64,000 bases of DNA from Achromobacter ruhlandii (GCF_902859695.1 NZ_CADIJL010000014.1:84527-148526); one strand, 5' to 3'. Counted from the first letter of the stretch, positions 44,639-56,608 are shown. Notes: generated by a model from the letters alone, not told the origin. A program made the numbers and translations.

Positions 44639-44763
44639 CGGGGCGGAACGCGCGGCAGGCGCGCGGACGGCGCCGGAATGCGCATTCTATAAACAGCCGG
44701 CTGACGCCAAACTAAAGCGCCCGCCGGCCGTGGGGTCTTGCGCGCCGTGGGAGCGGGGCCGCT

Positions 44764-46779
<2,016 letters not shown>

Positions 46780-46874
46780 GGCGTTATCCAGACTGGGATG
46801 ATTCGTTGACTACGTTGCAGCGACGAGCGCAATGCATTCGAAGCTCTCACACGTCGCATCACGCCGACCTTATC

Positions 46875-46950
46875 GGGGACACCGCGGATCCGGCTTCGCC
46901 GGTCCGCCGGTGTCGCCCCCTTGAGGGGGCGCGCGCAGCGCGTAGGGGGT
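46875..46950. repeat. GC-rich REP-like palindromic repeat
   Basis: A long imperfect palindrome (arms 46875-46894 and 46898-46919 around ttc), then a second hairpin (ccccc ttga ggggg) and GCGCGCGCAGCGCG. Intergenic hairpins of this type recur in Bordetella/Achromobacter genomes; I see no other copy in this window. It separates the two carboxylase subunit genes. Confidence 0.55.
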
Positions 46951-46960
46951 GGGCTTTCTT

Positions 46961-48568
46961 CTACATCCGGAAGACGCCGAAGCGCGTGTCTTCGATCGGC
47001 GCGTTCAGCGCCGCCGACAGCGCCAGCCCCAGCACGCGACGCGTGTCCGCCGGCGCGATGATGCCGTCGTCCCACAGCCGCGCGGTGGCGTAGTACGGAT
47101 GGCCCTCGCGTTCGTACTGCTCGCGGATCGGCGCCTTGAAGGCGTCTTCCTCGGCCGCCGACCACTGGCCGCCGCGCGCCTCGATGCCGTCGCGCTTGAC
47201 CGTGGCCAGCACGCTGGCGGCCTGCTCGCCGCCCATCACCGAGATGCGCGCGTTGGGCCACATGAACAACAGGCGCGGCGAGTAGGCGCGGCCGCACATG
47301 CCGTAGTTGCCGGCGCCGAACGAGCCGCCGATCAGCACGGTGAACTTGGGCACGTTGGCGGTGGCCACCGCCGTCACCATCTTGGCGCCGTGGCGCGCGA
47401 TGCCTTCGTTTTCGTACTTGCGGCCGACCATGAAGCCGGTGATGTTCTGCAGGAACACCAGCGGGATCTTGCGCTGCGCGCACAGCTCGATGAAGTGCGC
47501 GCCCTTCTGCGCCGATTCCGAGAACAGGATGCCGTTGTTGGCGACGATGCCCACCGGCATGCCGTGGATGTGGGCAAAGCCCGTCACCAGCGTGGGGCCG
47601 AAGCGCGCCTTGAATTCGTCGAACTCGGAACCGTCGACGATGCGCGCGATGACCTCGCGCACGTCATACGGCTTGCGCGTGTCGGCGGGGATGATGCCGT
47701 TCAGTTCGGCCGGGTCGTAGCGCGGTTCGCGCACCGGCACGGTGGCCAGCGGCGCCGGCTTCTTGCGGTTCAGGCGCGCCACGGCGCCGCGCGCCAGCTG
47801 CAGCGCGTGCATGTCGTTGGCGGCCAGGTGGTCGGCCACGCCCGACAGGCGCGTGTGCACGTCGCCGCCGCCCAGGTCCTCGGCGCTGACTTCCTCGCCG
47901 GTGGCGGCCTTCACCAGCGGCGGGCCGCCCAGGAAGATGGTGCCCTGGTTCTTGACGATGATGGACTCGTCGCTCATGGCGGGCACGTAGGCGCCGCCGG
48001 CGGTGCACGAGCCCATCACCACCGCGATCTGCGCGATGCCCTGCGCCGACATCTGCGCCTGGTTGTAGAAGATGCGGCCGAAGTGTTCGCGGTCGGGAAA
48101 GACCTCGTCCTGCTGCGGCAGGTTGGCGCCGCCGGAATCGACCAGGTAGACGCACGGCAGCCGGTTCTGCGCGGCGATCTCCTGCGCGCGCAGGTGCTTC
48201 TTGACCGTCATCGGGTAGTAGGTGCCGCCCTTGACGGTGGCGTCGTTGCAGACGATCACGCATTCGGTGCCGGCGATGCGGCCGATGCCGGTGATGACGC
48301 CCGCGCCCGGCGCGTCGCCGTCGTACATGCCGTGCGCCGCCATCGGCGACAGTTCCAGGAACGGCGACCCCGGATCAATCAGTTGCTCGACGCGGTCGCG
48401 CGGCAGCAGCTTGCCGCGCGCCACGTGCTTGGCGCGCGACGATTCGCTGCCGCCCAGCGCGGTCCGCGCCAGTTGCTGGCTCAGGTCGTCCAGCTGCGCC
48501 TGCATGGCGCGCGCGTTGTCGGTGTAGTCCTGCGACCGCGGATTGATGCGGGATTCGATGATGGGCAT
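46961..48568 (-). CDS. liuB: 3-methylcrotonyl-CoA carboxylase, carboxyltransferase beta subunit
   Basis: A 535-aa two-domain carboxyltransferase (crotonase-like fold). Conserved features: [39 protein letters not shown], and late [13 protein letters not shown] (here [14 protein letters not shown]), which contact CoA and biotin. The sequence is very close to MCCase beta subunits. It lies 180 bp upstream of the alpha subunit gene, separated by the REP-like element, and 300 bp downstream of the thiolase gene. Confidence 0.93.
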   Translation of the reverse strand: MPIIESRINPRSQDYTDNARAMQAQLDDLSQQLARTALGGSESSRAKHVARGKLLPRDRVEQLIDPGSPFLELSPMAAHGMYDGDAPGAGVITGIGRIAGTECVIVCNDATVKGGTYYPMTVKKHLRAQEIAAQNRLPCVYLVDSGGANLPQQDEVFPDREHFGRIFYNQAQMSAQGIAQIAVVMGSCTAGGAYVPAMSDESIIVKNQGTIFLGGPPLVKAATGEEVSAEDLGGGDVHTRLSGVADHLAANDMHALQLARGAVARLNRKKPAPLATVPVREPRYDPAELNGIIPADTRKPYDVREVIARIVDGSEFDEFKARFGPTLVTGFAHIHGMPVGIVANNGILFSESAQKGAHFIELCAQRKIPLVFLQNITGFMVGRKYENEGIARHGAKMVTAVATANVPKFTVLIGGSFGAGNYGMCGRAYSPRLLFMWPNARISVMGGEQAASVLATVKRDGIEARGGQWSAAEEDAFKAPIREQYEREGHPYYATARLWDDGIIAPADTRRVLGLALSAALNAPIEDTRFGVFRM

Positions 48569-48690
48569 GGGGTACCACCCGTCCTGCTGATTGGGATGTT
48601 GAAGGCGCTCGGAGGGCCGGCAGGCGCTTCCTAGCGGTTTGTCTCGCTGCCCGATGAACCGGGCATTCTTGTCATGGATTAACTCAGCTG

Positions 48691-48769
48691 CATTTCGTTG
48701 CGCCTCTCCCGCACGGCCCGCGACCGACCCGTCGCGGACTTCGCCTTGCGGAAAAGGCGCAGCGAAATG
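48691..48769. repeat. Imperfect inverted repeat between thiolase and liuB
   Basis: 15-bp arms (catttcgttgcgcct / aggcgcagcgaaatg, one mismatch) separated by 49 bp that contains another stem (GCGACCGACCCGTCGC). Part of the 303-bp gap 48569-48871, which has no gene. Confidence 0.5.
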
Positions 48770-48805
48770 ATGCCCCTCGATGTACCCGCCACGCGGGCTT
48801 GCGGC

Positions 48806-48861
48806 CTCCCGAGGCGGCGCTTTTTCCCAGGGACATCCAGGGAAAAAGCGCGCCTCGGGAG
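48806..48861 (-). terminator. Strong hairpin after the thiolase gene
   Basis: 22-23-bp arms (starting ctcccgagg and ending cctcgggag, one bulge) with an 11-nt loop, 10 bp past the thiolase stop. T-runs lie inside the stem, not after it, so termination is uncertain; RNA stabilisation or processing is equally possible. Confidence 0.5.
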
Positions 48862-48871
48862 AAATACCGCC

Positions 48872-50053
48872 TTAGACCATCTCGATTGCCATCGCCACGG
48901 CTTCGCCGCCGCCGATGCACAGCGTGGCCACGCCGCGCTTGCCGCCGGTCTTGCGCAGCGCGCCGATCAGCGTGGTCATCAGGCGCGCGCCGGAGGCGCC
49001 GATGGGGTGGCCCAGGGCGGTGGCGCCGCCGTGGATGTTGACCTTTTCATGCGGCAGCTTGAAGTCGGTCATGGCGGCCATGGTGACCACGGCGAAGGCT
49101 TCGTTGATCTCGTACAGGTCCACGTCCTCGGCCTTCCAGCCGGTCTTGGCGAACAGGTTCTTCAAGGCGCCGACCGGGGCGGTGGTGAACCAGTTCGGTT
49201 CCTGCGAGTGCTGGCTGTGCGCCACGATGCGGGCCAGCGGCTTGACGCCGAGCTTCTCGGCGGTGGAGGCGCGCATCAGCACCATGGCGGCGGCGCCGTC
49301 GGAGATCGACGACGAGTTGGCGGCGGTGACGGTGCCGTCCTTCTTGAACGCCGGCTTGAGCGTCGGAATCTTTTCCGGCATGGCCTTGGTGGGGGCCTCG
49401 TCGGTGTCGACCACGGTATCGCCCTTGCGGCCGGCCACCGTGACCGGGGTGATTTCCCACTTGAAGCTGCCGTCTTCGGTGGCGGCGCGGGCGCGGCGCA
49501 GCGATTCCAGCGAGAACGCATCCTGCTGCTCGCGCGTGAACGAATACTTGGCGGCGCAATCCTCGGCGAACACGCCCATGGCCTTGCCCTTGTCGTAGGC
49601 GTCTTCCAGGCCGTCCAGGGCCATGTGGTCATAGATGGTGCTGTGGCCGTAGCGATAGCCCTGGCGGCCCTTGAGCATCAGGTAGGGGGCGTTGCTCATG
49701 CTTTCCTGGCCGCCGGCGACGACGATGTTGGCCGAACCCGCGGCCAGCAGGTCGTGGCCGAACATGGCGGCCTTCAGGCCCGAGCCGCACACCTTGTGGA
49801 TGGTGGTGCACGCCACGCCCAGCGGCAGGCCCGCGCCCAGGGCGGCCTGGCGCGCCGGGGCCTGGCCCTGGCCGGCCTGCAGCACGTTGCCCATGATGAC
49901 TTCTTCGATCTGCTCCGGCTTGAGGCCGGCGCGTTCGACGGCCGCCTTGATGGCGACCGAGCCCAGCTCGTGCGCGGCCAGGCCGGACAGGCTGCCGAGC
50001 ATGCCGCCCATGGGCGTGCGGGCGACGGAAACGATAACGATGGGATCTGACAT
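48872..50053 (-). CDS. Acetyl-CoA C-acetyltransferase (thiolase)
   Basis: A 393-aa thiolase. The nucleophile is C89 in KVCGSGLKA; the C-terminal GHPIGASG and LCIGGGEA elements provide the second His and Cys. It would cleave acetoacetyl-CoA to two acetyl-CoA, the final step after HMG-CoA lyase in leucine degradation, or work in reverse for PHB. It lies 33 bp after aceK on the minus strand. A large hairpin separates it from the carboxylase genes. Confidence 0.93.
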   Translation of the reverse strand: MSDPIVIVSVARTPMGGMLGSLSGLAAHELGSVAIKAAVERAGLKPEQIEEVIMGNVLQAGQGQAPARQAALGAGLPLGVACTTIHKVCGSGLKAAMFGHDLLAAGSANIVVAGGQESMSNAPYLMLKGRQGYRYGHSTIYDHMALDGLEDAYDKGKAMGVFAEDCAAKYSFTREQQDAFSLESLRRARAATEDGSFKWEITPVTVAGRKGDTVVDTDEAPTKAMPEKIPTLKPAFKKDGTVTAANSSSISDGAAAMVLMRASTAEKLGVKPLARIVAHSQHSQEPNWFTTAPVGALKNLFAKTGWKAEDVDLYEINEAFAVVTMAAMTDFKLPHEKVNIHGGATALGHPIGASGARLMTTLIGALRKTGGKRGVATLCIGGGEAVAMAIEMV

Positions 50054-50086
50054 GACTAGCTCCTGTGAGGGTCGGGACAGCGTGTT

Positions 50087-51952
50087 TTATGCGGTGGCGC
50101 CAGCGGGTGCCGGACGCAGCCGTCTGTCCGTATCGTAAGGGAAAAATTCTTCGATCCGGCCTTGCGCCACGTGGGCGCGACAGGCCTGCCACCATTCCGG
50201 TTCCAGCAGGTCGGCATGGTGGCGCAGGAAGGCGCCGCGCACACGCGCGTCGCCCAGCAGGAAGCGGCCGAATTCCTCCGGAAAGACGTCGTTCGGTCCG
50301 ACGGCATACCAGGGTTCGGAGGCCATTTCCGCTTCCTCGTTGGGGGCGGGAGGAATCCGTCGGAAATTCATTTCGGTCATGCGCTGGATTTCGTCGTAGT
50401 CGTAGAACACGACCCGGCCCAGCCGCGTCACGCCGAAGTTCTTGTAGAGCATGTCGCCGGGGAAGATGTTGGCGGCGGCCAGCTGGCGGATGGCGTCGCC
50501 GTATTCGCGCACGGCCGGCTCCAGCAGCGCGTCCGGCGCCTGGCTCAGGTACAGGTTCAGCGGCGTCATGCGCCGTTCGATGTAGACGTGGCGGATGACC
50601 ACCGTGTCCCCGGTTTCTTCGATCAGGCTGGGCACCAGGCGCCGCAGTTCGTCCAGCAGCCGCGGCGCGAAGCGGGCGCGCGGCAGCGCCACCTGCGAGT
50701 ATTCCCAGGTGTCGGCCATGCGGCCGACGCGATCGTGCAGCTTGACCATCTGGTACTTGCGCCGCACGGTGGCGTGGTCCATGCCGTCTTTGTCGATATG
50801 GTCCTTGATCAGCTTGAACACGTAGGGATAGGACGGCAGCGTGAACACGCACATCACCATGCCCTTGATGCCGGGCGCGATGTCGAAGGCGTCGCGCGAA
50901 TGCGCCAGGTGGTGCAGGAAATCGCGGTAGAACAGCGTCTTGCCCTGCTTCTGCAGGCCGATCATGGTGTACAGCTCGGCCTTGGGCTTGCGCGGCAAGA
51001 GGCTGGCCAGGAAGTTGACCACCGCGGCGGGCGTCTCCATGTCCACCAGGAAATACGCGCGCGTGAAGCTGAACAGCGTGCTCAGGTCGTCCGCGCCCAG
51101 CAGCAGCGCGTCCAGGTTCACCTGCCCGGCCGGGTTGCGCGTGAGCGCCACGGCGAAGGGGTAGACGGTGCCCTGGTTGATCAGGCGGCCGACGATGTAG
51201 GCGCCCTTGTTGCGAAAGAACAGCGAACCCAGCGCATGCACCTGGCAGTCGCTGGCGATGCGGCGGCCGACGTGGCGCGGCAACTGCCGGCGCAGCTGGC
51301 CGATGGCGGCGCGCGCCAGCAGGCGGGTGTCGCGCGGCAGGTCCTCGAACGGCAGCGCCAGGCCGAAGTCGGCCACCATGCGGATGAGGCTTTTGTGCAG
51401 GCCCTCGGTCACCGGGTAGTAGACCCGGTACGACGGCATGCGGCTGTCCAGGTAGTCGGTGGCCACGGCCGGCCGCACGAACAGGAAATCGTTGTGGAAA
51501 TAGTCGCGGTGCAGCAGCCGGCACGACACCGAATTGAAGAACGTCTCGGCGCATTCGGGCTGGCGGTGCTCGCCCAGCAGGCCGACGAATTCCTGTTTGA
51601 TCTGCTGCCAGTAGGCGGTCTGCGCATCCGTCAGCGCGGCGCCCGCGGCGCCGTTCGCGCCGTTGGGGGCATGGGCGCCGACCGCGCCCTCGGGCCGGCC
51701 GCGCAGCACGCCTTCGAGCTGGCTGGCGCATTCGCGCACCCGCATGTCGTAGTACTCGATGCGCTCGCGCGACAGGTGCTGGATGCCGTGCCAGTCGCCC
51801 GATTCGAACAGCGCCTTGGCGCGCTGCGCGCTGTAGCGGAACAGCGCGTAGTGGCGGTCGAAGCCGGCCAGGATGCGGCGCGCGACGTCCAGCGGCGAGG
51901 GGCCCCGGACGGGCGCCTGCACGATGTGCTGGACGTCGGACGTGCGGATCAT
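50087..51952 (-). CDS. aceK: Isocitrate dehydrogenase kinase/phosphatase
   Basis: A 621-aa bifunctional enzyme (E. coli AceK has ~580 aa). An N-terminal regulatory half is followed by the kinase-like half with conserved segments such as PLNLYLSQA and GVTRLGRVVFYDYDE, which carries the metal-binding aspartates. It phosphorylates and so inactivates isocitrate dehydrogenase, sending isocitrate into the glyoxylate shunt. It lies between ivd (22 bp upstream) and the thiolase, so it is probably co-transcribed with the leucine genes. This placement ties acetyl-CoA-producing catabolism to shunt control. Confidence 0.93.
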   Translation of the reverse strand: MIRTSDVQHIVQAPVRGPSPLDVARRILAGFDRHYALFRYSAQRAKALFESGDWHGIQHLSRERIEYYDMRVRECASQLEGVLRGRPEGAVGAHAPNGANGAAGAALTDAQTAYWQQIKQEFVGLLGEHRQPECAETFFNSVSCRLLHRDYFHNDFLFVRPAVATDYLDSRMPSYRVYYPVTEGLHKSLIRMVADFGLALPFEDLPRDTRLLARAAIGQLRRQLPRHVGRRIASDCQVHALGSLFFRNKGAYIVGRLINQGTVYPFAVALTRNPAGQVNLDALLLGADDLSTLFSFTRAYFLVDMETPAAVVNFLASLLPRKPKAELYTMIGLQKQGKTLFYRDFLHHLAHSRDAFDIAPGIKGMVMCVFTLPSYPYVFKLIKDHIDKDGMDHATVRRKYQMVKLHDRVGRMADTWEYSQVALPRARFAPRLLDELRRLVPSLIEETGDTVVIRHVYIERRMTPLNLYLSQAPDALLEPAVREYGDAIRQLAAANIFPGDMLYKNFGVTRLGRVVFYDYDEIQRMTEMNFRRIPPAPNEEAEMASEPWYAVGPNDVFPEEFGRFLLGDARVRGAFLRHHADLLEPEWWQACRAHVAQGRIEEFFPYDTDRRLRPAPAGATA

Positions 51953-51974
51953 GGCAAACGACTTCCGGGGGGAC

Positions 51975-53153
51975 TCAGGCCGTCTCGGCGAACAGCTCGC
52001 GGCCGATCAGCATGCGGCGGATCTCGCTGGTGCCGGCGCCGATTTCGTACAGCTTGGCGTCGCGCCACAGGCGGCCCACCGGGTATTCGTTGATGTAGCC
52101 GTTGCCGCCCAGGATCTGCACGCCCTCGCCGGCCATCCAGGTGGCCTTCTCGGCGGTGTACAGGATCAGCGCGGCGCAGTCCTTGCGCACCTGGCGCACG
52201 TGCTCGGCGCCGAGGCGGTCGAGGTTCTTGCCGACCTGGTAGCAGAAGGCGCGGCTGGCCTGCAGCGTGGTGTAAAGGTCCGCCACCTTGCCCTGGATCA
52301 GCTGGAATTCGCCGATGGCCTGGCCGAACTGCTTGCGGTCATGGATGTACGGCACCACCACGTCCATCACGGCCTGCATGATGCCGACCGGGCCGCCCGA
52401 CAGCACGGCGCGCTCGTAGTCCAGGCCGCTCATCAGCACCTTGACGCCGCCGTTGACCTGGCCCAGCACGTTTTCCTCGGGGATCTCGCAGTCCTGGAAC
52501 ACCAGTTCGCCGGTGTGGCTGCCGCGCATGCCGAGCTTGTCCAGCTTCTGCGCCACCGAGAAACCCTTGAAGCCCTTTTCCACCAGGAACGCGGTGATGC
52601 CGCGCTGGTGCGCCTCGGGGTCGGTCTTGGCGTAGACCACCAGGGTGTCGGCGTCGGGGCCGTTGGTGATCCACATCTTGGAGCCGTTGAGCACGTAGCG
52701 GTCGCCCTTCTTGTCGGCGCGCAGCTTCATGCTGACCACGTCCGAGCCGGCGCCCGGTTCGCTCATGGCCAGCGCGCCGATGTGTTCGCCGGAAATCAGC
52801 TTGGGCAGGTACTTGGCCTTCTGGGCGGGGGTGCCGTTGCGGTTGATCTGGTTGACGCACAGGTTGGAGTGGGCGCCATAGGACAGGCCGATCGAGGCGC
52901 TGGCGCGGGAGATTTCCTCCATCGCCACCATGTGGGCCAGGTAGCCCATGTTGGCGCCGCCGTATTCCTCGCTGGCCGTCATGCCCAGCACGCCCAGGTC
53001 GCCGAACTTGCGCCACAGGTCCATGGGGAACTGGTCGCTGCGGTCGACTTCGGCGGCGCGCGGCGCGATCTCGGCCTGCGCGAAAGTGCGCACGGCGTCG
53101 CGCAGCATGTCCAGGTCTTCGCCCAGGTCGAAGTTCAGGCCAGGAAGGTTCAT
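51975..53153 (-). CDS. liuA: Isovaleryl-CoA dehydrogenase
   Basis: A 392-aa acyl-CoA dehydrogenase. It has the FAD/substrate-loop motifs [22 protein letters not shown], and the C-terminal [12 protein letters not shown]. These and the overall sequence fit isovaleryl-CoA dehydrogenase, the first committed step of leucine and isovalerate degradation, passing electrons to ETF. It is the first gene of the minus-strand cluster and starts at 53153. A perfect LiuR-type palindrome lies 122 bp upstream in the divergent gap. Confidence 0.93.
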   Translation of the reverse strand: MNLPGLNFDLGEDLDMLRDAVRTFAQAEIAPRAAEVDRSDQFPMDLWRKFGDLGVLGMTASEEYGGANMGYLAHMVAMEEISRASASIGLSYGAHSNLCVNQINRNGTPAQKAKYLPKLISGEHIGALAMSEPGAGSDVVSMKLRADKKGDRYVLNGSKMWITNGPDADTLVVYAKTDPEAHQRGITAFLVEKGFKGFSVAQKLDKLGMRGSHTGELVFQDCEIPEENVLGQVNGGVKVLMSGLDYERAVLSGGPVGIMQAVMDVVVPYIHDRKQFGQAIGEFQLIQGKVADLYTTLQASRAFCYQVGKNLDRLGAEHVRQVRKDCAALILYTAEKATWMAGEGVQILGGNGYINEYPVGRLWRDAKLYEIGAGTSEIRRMLIGRELFAETA

Positions 53154-53274
53154 CGCTGTCTCCGTGATAGTAGGTACTTACATTCTTATGGGCGCCTGCG
53201 ATCGCGCCGGATCTCGCCGCGTGGCCCCATGATGCGCTGATCGACGCTGGCTACGCAATGATGCAGCGCAAATA

Positions 53275-53295
53275 TTACGTTTACGTAAACGTAAA
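53275..53295. promoter_or_regulatory. LiuR-type operator, ivd/M20 divergent gap
   Basis: Contains tttacgtaaacgtaaa (53280-53295), a 16-bp sequence identical to that at 56593-56608, inside a perfect 20-bp palindrome (53275-53294). This matches the known LiuR consensus TTTACGTNAACGTAAA or nearly so. It lies between the ivd operon and the M20 hydrolase gene and could control both. Confidence 0.8.
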
Positions 53296-53398
53296 TATGA
53301 GTCGGGTTTTCCCTAGGCAAATGTTTGCGTTCCCGGGAAGCGCCCTGGGTACTATTCCCCGGGTCCTTGAAACTTCAAATTTTGTTACGGAGTCAGCG

Positions 53399-54577
53399 GT
53401 GTCCGACCTGGCCAATCTTGACGATATCGTGGCGCTGCGGCGCGATCTGCACGCCCATCCCGAGCTCTGCTACGAAGAGCACCGCACCGCCAAGGTGGTG
53501 GCCGACGCCCTGCGCGGCTGGGGCATCGAGACCCACACCGGCATCGCCAAGACCGGCGTGGTCGGCGTCATCAAGCGCGGCGCTTCCGACCGCGCCATCA
53601 TGTTGCGCGCCGACATGGACGCCCTGCCGATGCAGGAAGAGAACCAGTTCGAACACCGTTCGCGCCACGACGGCAAGATGCATGGCTGCGGCCATGACGG
53701 CCACACCGCCATGCTGTTGGCCGCCGCGCGTCACCTGCAACAGGAAGGCGGTTTCGACGGCACGGTCTATTTCTGCTTCCAGCCGGCCGAGGAAGGCGGC
53801 GCCGGCGGCCGCGCCATGATCCAGGACGGCCTGTTCGACCGCTTCCCCTGCGAGGCCGTGTTCGGCATGCACAACTGGCCCGGCCTGGAGGCCGGCTCGT
53901 TCGGCGTCTGCGCCGGGCCGATGATGGCGTCCGCCAACGGCTTCAAGATCACCGTGCGCGGCAAGGGCGGCCACGCCGCCGCGCCGCACGATTGCGCCGA
54001 CCCGGTGCCGGCGCTGTTCGCCATCGGCCAGTCGCTGCAGACCATCCTGACCCGCAGCAAGCGCCCGCTGGACGCCGCCGTGCTGTCCATCACCCAGGTG
54101 CAGGCCGGCGGCAGCGTCATCAACGTGATCCCGGGCAGCGCCTGGCTGGGCGGCTCGGTGCGCGCCTACAGCACCGACGTGGTCGACCTGATCGAGCGCC
54201 GCATGCACGAGATCGCCGGCAGCATCGCCGCCGCCCACGGCTGCGAGGCCGAGGTCTATTTCGAGCGCCGCTATCCGGCGTTGATCAACACGCCGGCCGA
54301 AACCGCGTTCTGCATGGAGGTCATGCGCGAGGTGGCCGGCGCCGACCACGCCCGCGTGATCGAGCCGGTGATGGCCTCGGAGGACTTCGCCTTTCTGTTG
54401 CAGGCCAAGCCCGGCTGCTACGTGTTCCTGGGCAACGGCGACGGCGACCACCGCATGGCCGGCCACGGCCTGGGCCCGTGCATGCTGCACAACACCAGCT
54501 ACGACTTCAACGACGCTCTGATCGCGCCGGGCGCGAGCTACTGGGTGCGGCTGACGCAGCGCTACCTGGCTGGCTGA
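53399..54577 (+). CDS. M20-family amidohydrolase (hippurate-hydrolase-like)
   Basis: A 392-aa metalloamidase of the M20D type. Metal-binding and catalytic elements are visible: RADMDALPM, HGCGHDGHTAML, the EEGGAGG glutamates, HNWPG and the late VMASEDFAFLL. Such enzymes hydrolyse N-acyl amino acids (for example N-acyl leucine or hippurate). I choose the GTG at 53399, preceded by CGGAG; a longer frame goes back to 53258 and through the operator, which is unlikely. Divergent from ivd across the LiuR box, so a branched-chain N-acyl amino acid is an attractive but unproven substrate. Confidence 0.88.
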   Translation: MSDLANLDDIVALRRDLHAHPELCYEEHRTAKVVADALRGWGIETHTGIAKTGVVGVIKRGASDRAIMLRADMDALPMQEENQFEHRSRHDGKMHGCGHDGHTAMLLAAARHLQQEGGFDGTVYFCFQPAEEGGAGGRAMIQDGLFDRFPCEAVFGMHNWPGLEAGSFGVCAGPMMASANGFKITVRGKGGHAAAPHDCADPVPALFAIGQSLQTILTRSKRPLDAAVLSITQVQAGGSVINVIPGSAWLGGSVRAYSTDVVDLIERRMHEIAGSIAAAHGCEAEVYFERRYPALINTPAETAFCMEVMREVAGADHARVIEPVMASEDFAFLLQAKPGCYVFLGNGDGDHRMAGHGLGPCMLHNTSYDFNDALIAPGASYWVRLTQRYLAG

Positions 54578-54709
54578 TTCACGCGCGGCCGTCGCGACGC
54601 GCGTGTCGCCTTCGCGGTCACTGCCTTTGTCGCCACCACGAGTTTTCCTTTTGCCTTACCCGTTTCACGCATTACCTCACGCAGTGCTACGCAACACCAC
54701 AAGGAAGCT

Positions 54710-55681
54710 ATGAAAAAGAAGATGCTGTTCACGGCCGCGGGGGCGGCCCTGGCGATCATGACGGGCGGCGCCGCGCTGGCGCAGGGCTGGCCCGCCAAGC
54801 CCATCACCCTGGTCGTGCCCTACACCGCCGGCGGCAGCGCCGACGCGATCGGGCGCCGCCTGGGCGACGTGCTGCGCAAGGAGACCAACGCCACCGTCAT
54901 CGTCGAAAACAAGCCCGGCGCGGGCGCCTCGGTCGGCACCGACTTCGTGGCGCGCGCCCAGCCGGACGGCGCCACCCTGCTGCTGGCTTCCACCAGCCCG
55001 CTGACCATCTTCCCGCACCTGGCCAAGACCAACTACGACCCGATGAAGGACCTGACGCCGGTGGCCAGCGTGGCCGTGGCGCCCGTGGCCATCGTCGCCA
55101 CCAAGGCCCTGCCGGTGAAGGACTTCGCCGGCCTGATCGACTACGCCAAGTCGCACCCGGACGGCGTGCGCTACGGCACGCCGGGCCAGGGCACCGTGGC
55201 CCACATCGGCATGGCGGCGCTGACCACGCAGACCGGCACCAGGATGCTGCACGTGCCCTACCGCGGCAACAGCCAGGCGCTGACCGACGGCCTGGGCGGC
55301 GTGGTCGAACTGCTGGTGGTCAACACCGACGTGGTGCTGCCGCACGTGGCCAGCGGCGCGCTCAAGCCGCTGGCGGTGATGGCGCCCGAGCGCCTGGCCG
55401 CCTGGCCCGACGTGCCCACCATGGCCGAACTGAAGCTGCCGCAGGCGCAGTACTACTCGAACTTCGGCATCTTCGCGCCGGCCAACCTGCCGCCGGCGGT
55501 GTCGGGTCCGCTGCAGGCCGCGCTGGCCAAGGCCGTGGCCAGCGCCGAGTTCAAGGACCTGCTGACCAAGTCCTACCTGCAGCCGGGCACCGCGTCCGGC
55601 GACGCCTTCGCCAAGCAGGTGCAGGCCGAGTTCGCCAACAACGCGCGCATCATCAAGGAAGGCAACATCAAGGCGGAATGA
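54710..55681 (+). CDS. Bug-family (TTT) solute-binding protein
   Basis: A 323-aa periplasmic receptor. The signal peptide (MKKKMLFTAAGAALAIMTGG...ALA) is followed by QGWPAKPITLVVPYTAGGSAD, the Bug family start. No membrane components are nearby. The gene lies 132 bp behind the M20 hydrolase in the same direction and could bring in its substrate or product. A strong terminator follows. Confidence 0.92.
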   Translation: MKKKMLFTAAGAALAIMTGGAALAQGWPAKPITLVVPYTAGGSADAIGRRLGDVLRKETNATVIVENKPGAGASVGTDFVARAQPDGATLLLASTSPLTIFPHLAKTNYDPMKDLTPVASVAVAPVAIVATKALPVKDFAGLIDYAKSHPDGVRYGTPGQGTVAHIGMAALTTQTGTRMLHVPYRGNSQALTDGLGGVVELLVVNTDVVLPHVASGALKPLAVMAPERLAAWPDVPTMAELKLPQAQYYSNFGIFAPANLPPAVSGPLQAALAKAVASAEFKDLLTKSYLQPGTASGDAFAKQVQAEFANNARIIKEGNIKAE

Positions 55682-55725
55682 CGCCAGCGCCGCGCATCCC
55701 GGCCGGGATGCCGCGCAGGCAATGC

Positions 55726-55755
55726 AAAGCGCGCTCCACGGGGAGCGCGCTTTTT
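55726..55755 (+). terminator. Intrinsic terminator after the Bug gene
   Basis: 12-bp stem (aaagcgcgctcc / ggagcgcgcttt) with a 4-nt loop and a following T-run, 45 bp past the stop codon. Confidence 0.9.
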
Positions 55756-55851
55756 CATTTTGGGGGAGGCGGGCCGGCGTCGCGCCGCGTGAGTCGGACC
55801 CGCCAACGCGCGCTGGCCCGTCGTGCGCCCACGCGCCTTCGCGGCAATCGG

Positions 55852-56184
55852 TCAGGCCGTCTTGGGCCCGAACATGATCACCAGCATGCCGGCCAGGCAC
55901 AGCCCCACGCCGACATAATCGCTGACGCTGGGCCGCACGCCATCGACCGCCCACAGCCACAGCAGCGCCATGCCGATGTACACGCCGCCGTAGGCCGCAT
56001 ACACGCGCCCCGACGCGGTCGGGTGCAGCGTCAGCAACCAGGCGAACAGCGCCAGGCTGACGGCGGCCGGCGCCAGCAGCCAGATGGAATGACCGCGGCG
56101 CAACCACAGATACGGCAGGTAGCAGCCGATGATCTCGGCCAGCGCGGTCAGGACGAACAGCGCGAAGGTTTGCAGCATCGCCAT
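55852..56184 (-). CDS. YnfA/UPF0060 membrane protein
   Basis: A 110-aa inner-membrane protein with four helices, of the YnfA (UPF0060) family. [15 protein letters not shown] in the middle and [14 protein letters not shown] near the end are typical. Related to small multidrug resistance proteins, but its substrate is unknown. It starts 10 bp after the liuR stop, so it is second in a liuR-ynfA unit. Confidence 0.9.
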   Translation of the reverse strand: MAMLQTFALFVLTALAEIIGCYLPYLWLRRGHSIWLLAPAAVSLALFAWLLTLHPTASGRVYAAYGGVYIGMALLWLWAVDGVRPSVSDYVGVGLCLAGMLVIMFGPKTA

Positions 56185-56194
56185 GTCAGGCGCT

Positions 56195-56578
56195 TCAGGC
56201 TCGTTGCTGCGCCAGCAGCTCGCGGCACTGGCGTTCCTGCACCGCGATCTCCTGCAGCGTATCCTCGATGTCGCGGCGCTGCTGTTCCAGCGTGGCGCGG
56301 TGCTGGGCCAGCACCGCCAGGTACTGGCGCAACTGCACCTCGGTGTCGCCGGGGCCGTCGTACATGTCGATCAGCGTCAGGATCTCCGACAACTGCAGGC
56401 CCAGGCGCTTGCCGCGCAGGGCCAGCTTCAGGCGCGTGCGATCGCGCGGCCCGAAGATGCGGTTGCGGCCCTCGCGCGCCGGGCTGACGATCCCCTGGTC
56501 TTCATAGAAGCGGATCGTGCGGGGCGTGACGTCGAACTCGCGGGCGAGCTCGGAGATGGTCCAGGTTGACGGGGACAT
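56195..56578 (-). CDS. liuR: MerR-family regulator LiuR
   Basis: A 127-aa MerR-type regulator. The winged helix-turn-helix spans residues 5-70 ([20 protein letters not shown]...[20 protein letters not shown]), followed by a coiled-coil dimerisation helix (~80-120). No metal-binding cysteine cluster at the end. Family, neighbourhood and the operator sequence all fit LiuR, the repressor of leucine/isovalerate degradation. The LiuR box is 15 bp upstream of its own start, so autoregulation is likely. Confidence 0.88.
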   Translation of the reverse strand: MSPSTWTISELAREFDVTPRTIRFYEDQGIVSPAREGRNRIFGPRDRTRLKLALRGKRLGLQLSEILTLIDMYDGPGDTEVQLRQYLAVLAQHRATLEQQRRDIEDTLQEIAVQERQCRELLAQQRA

Positions 56579-56592
56579 GCGACGTGTGGCAG

Positions 56593-56608
56593 TTTACGTA
56601 AACGTAAA
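56593..56608. promoter_or_regulatory. LiuR-type operator, liuR/MBL divergent gap
   Basis: tttacgtaaacgtaaa, identical to the box in the ivd/M20 gap. It lies 15 bp from the liuR start and 44 bp from the MBL-hydrolase start, so it can govern both. Confidence 0.85.
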
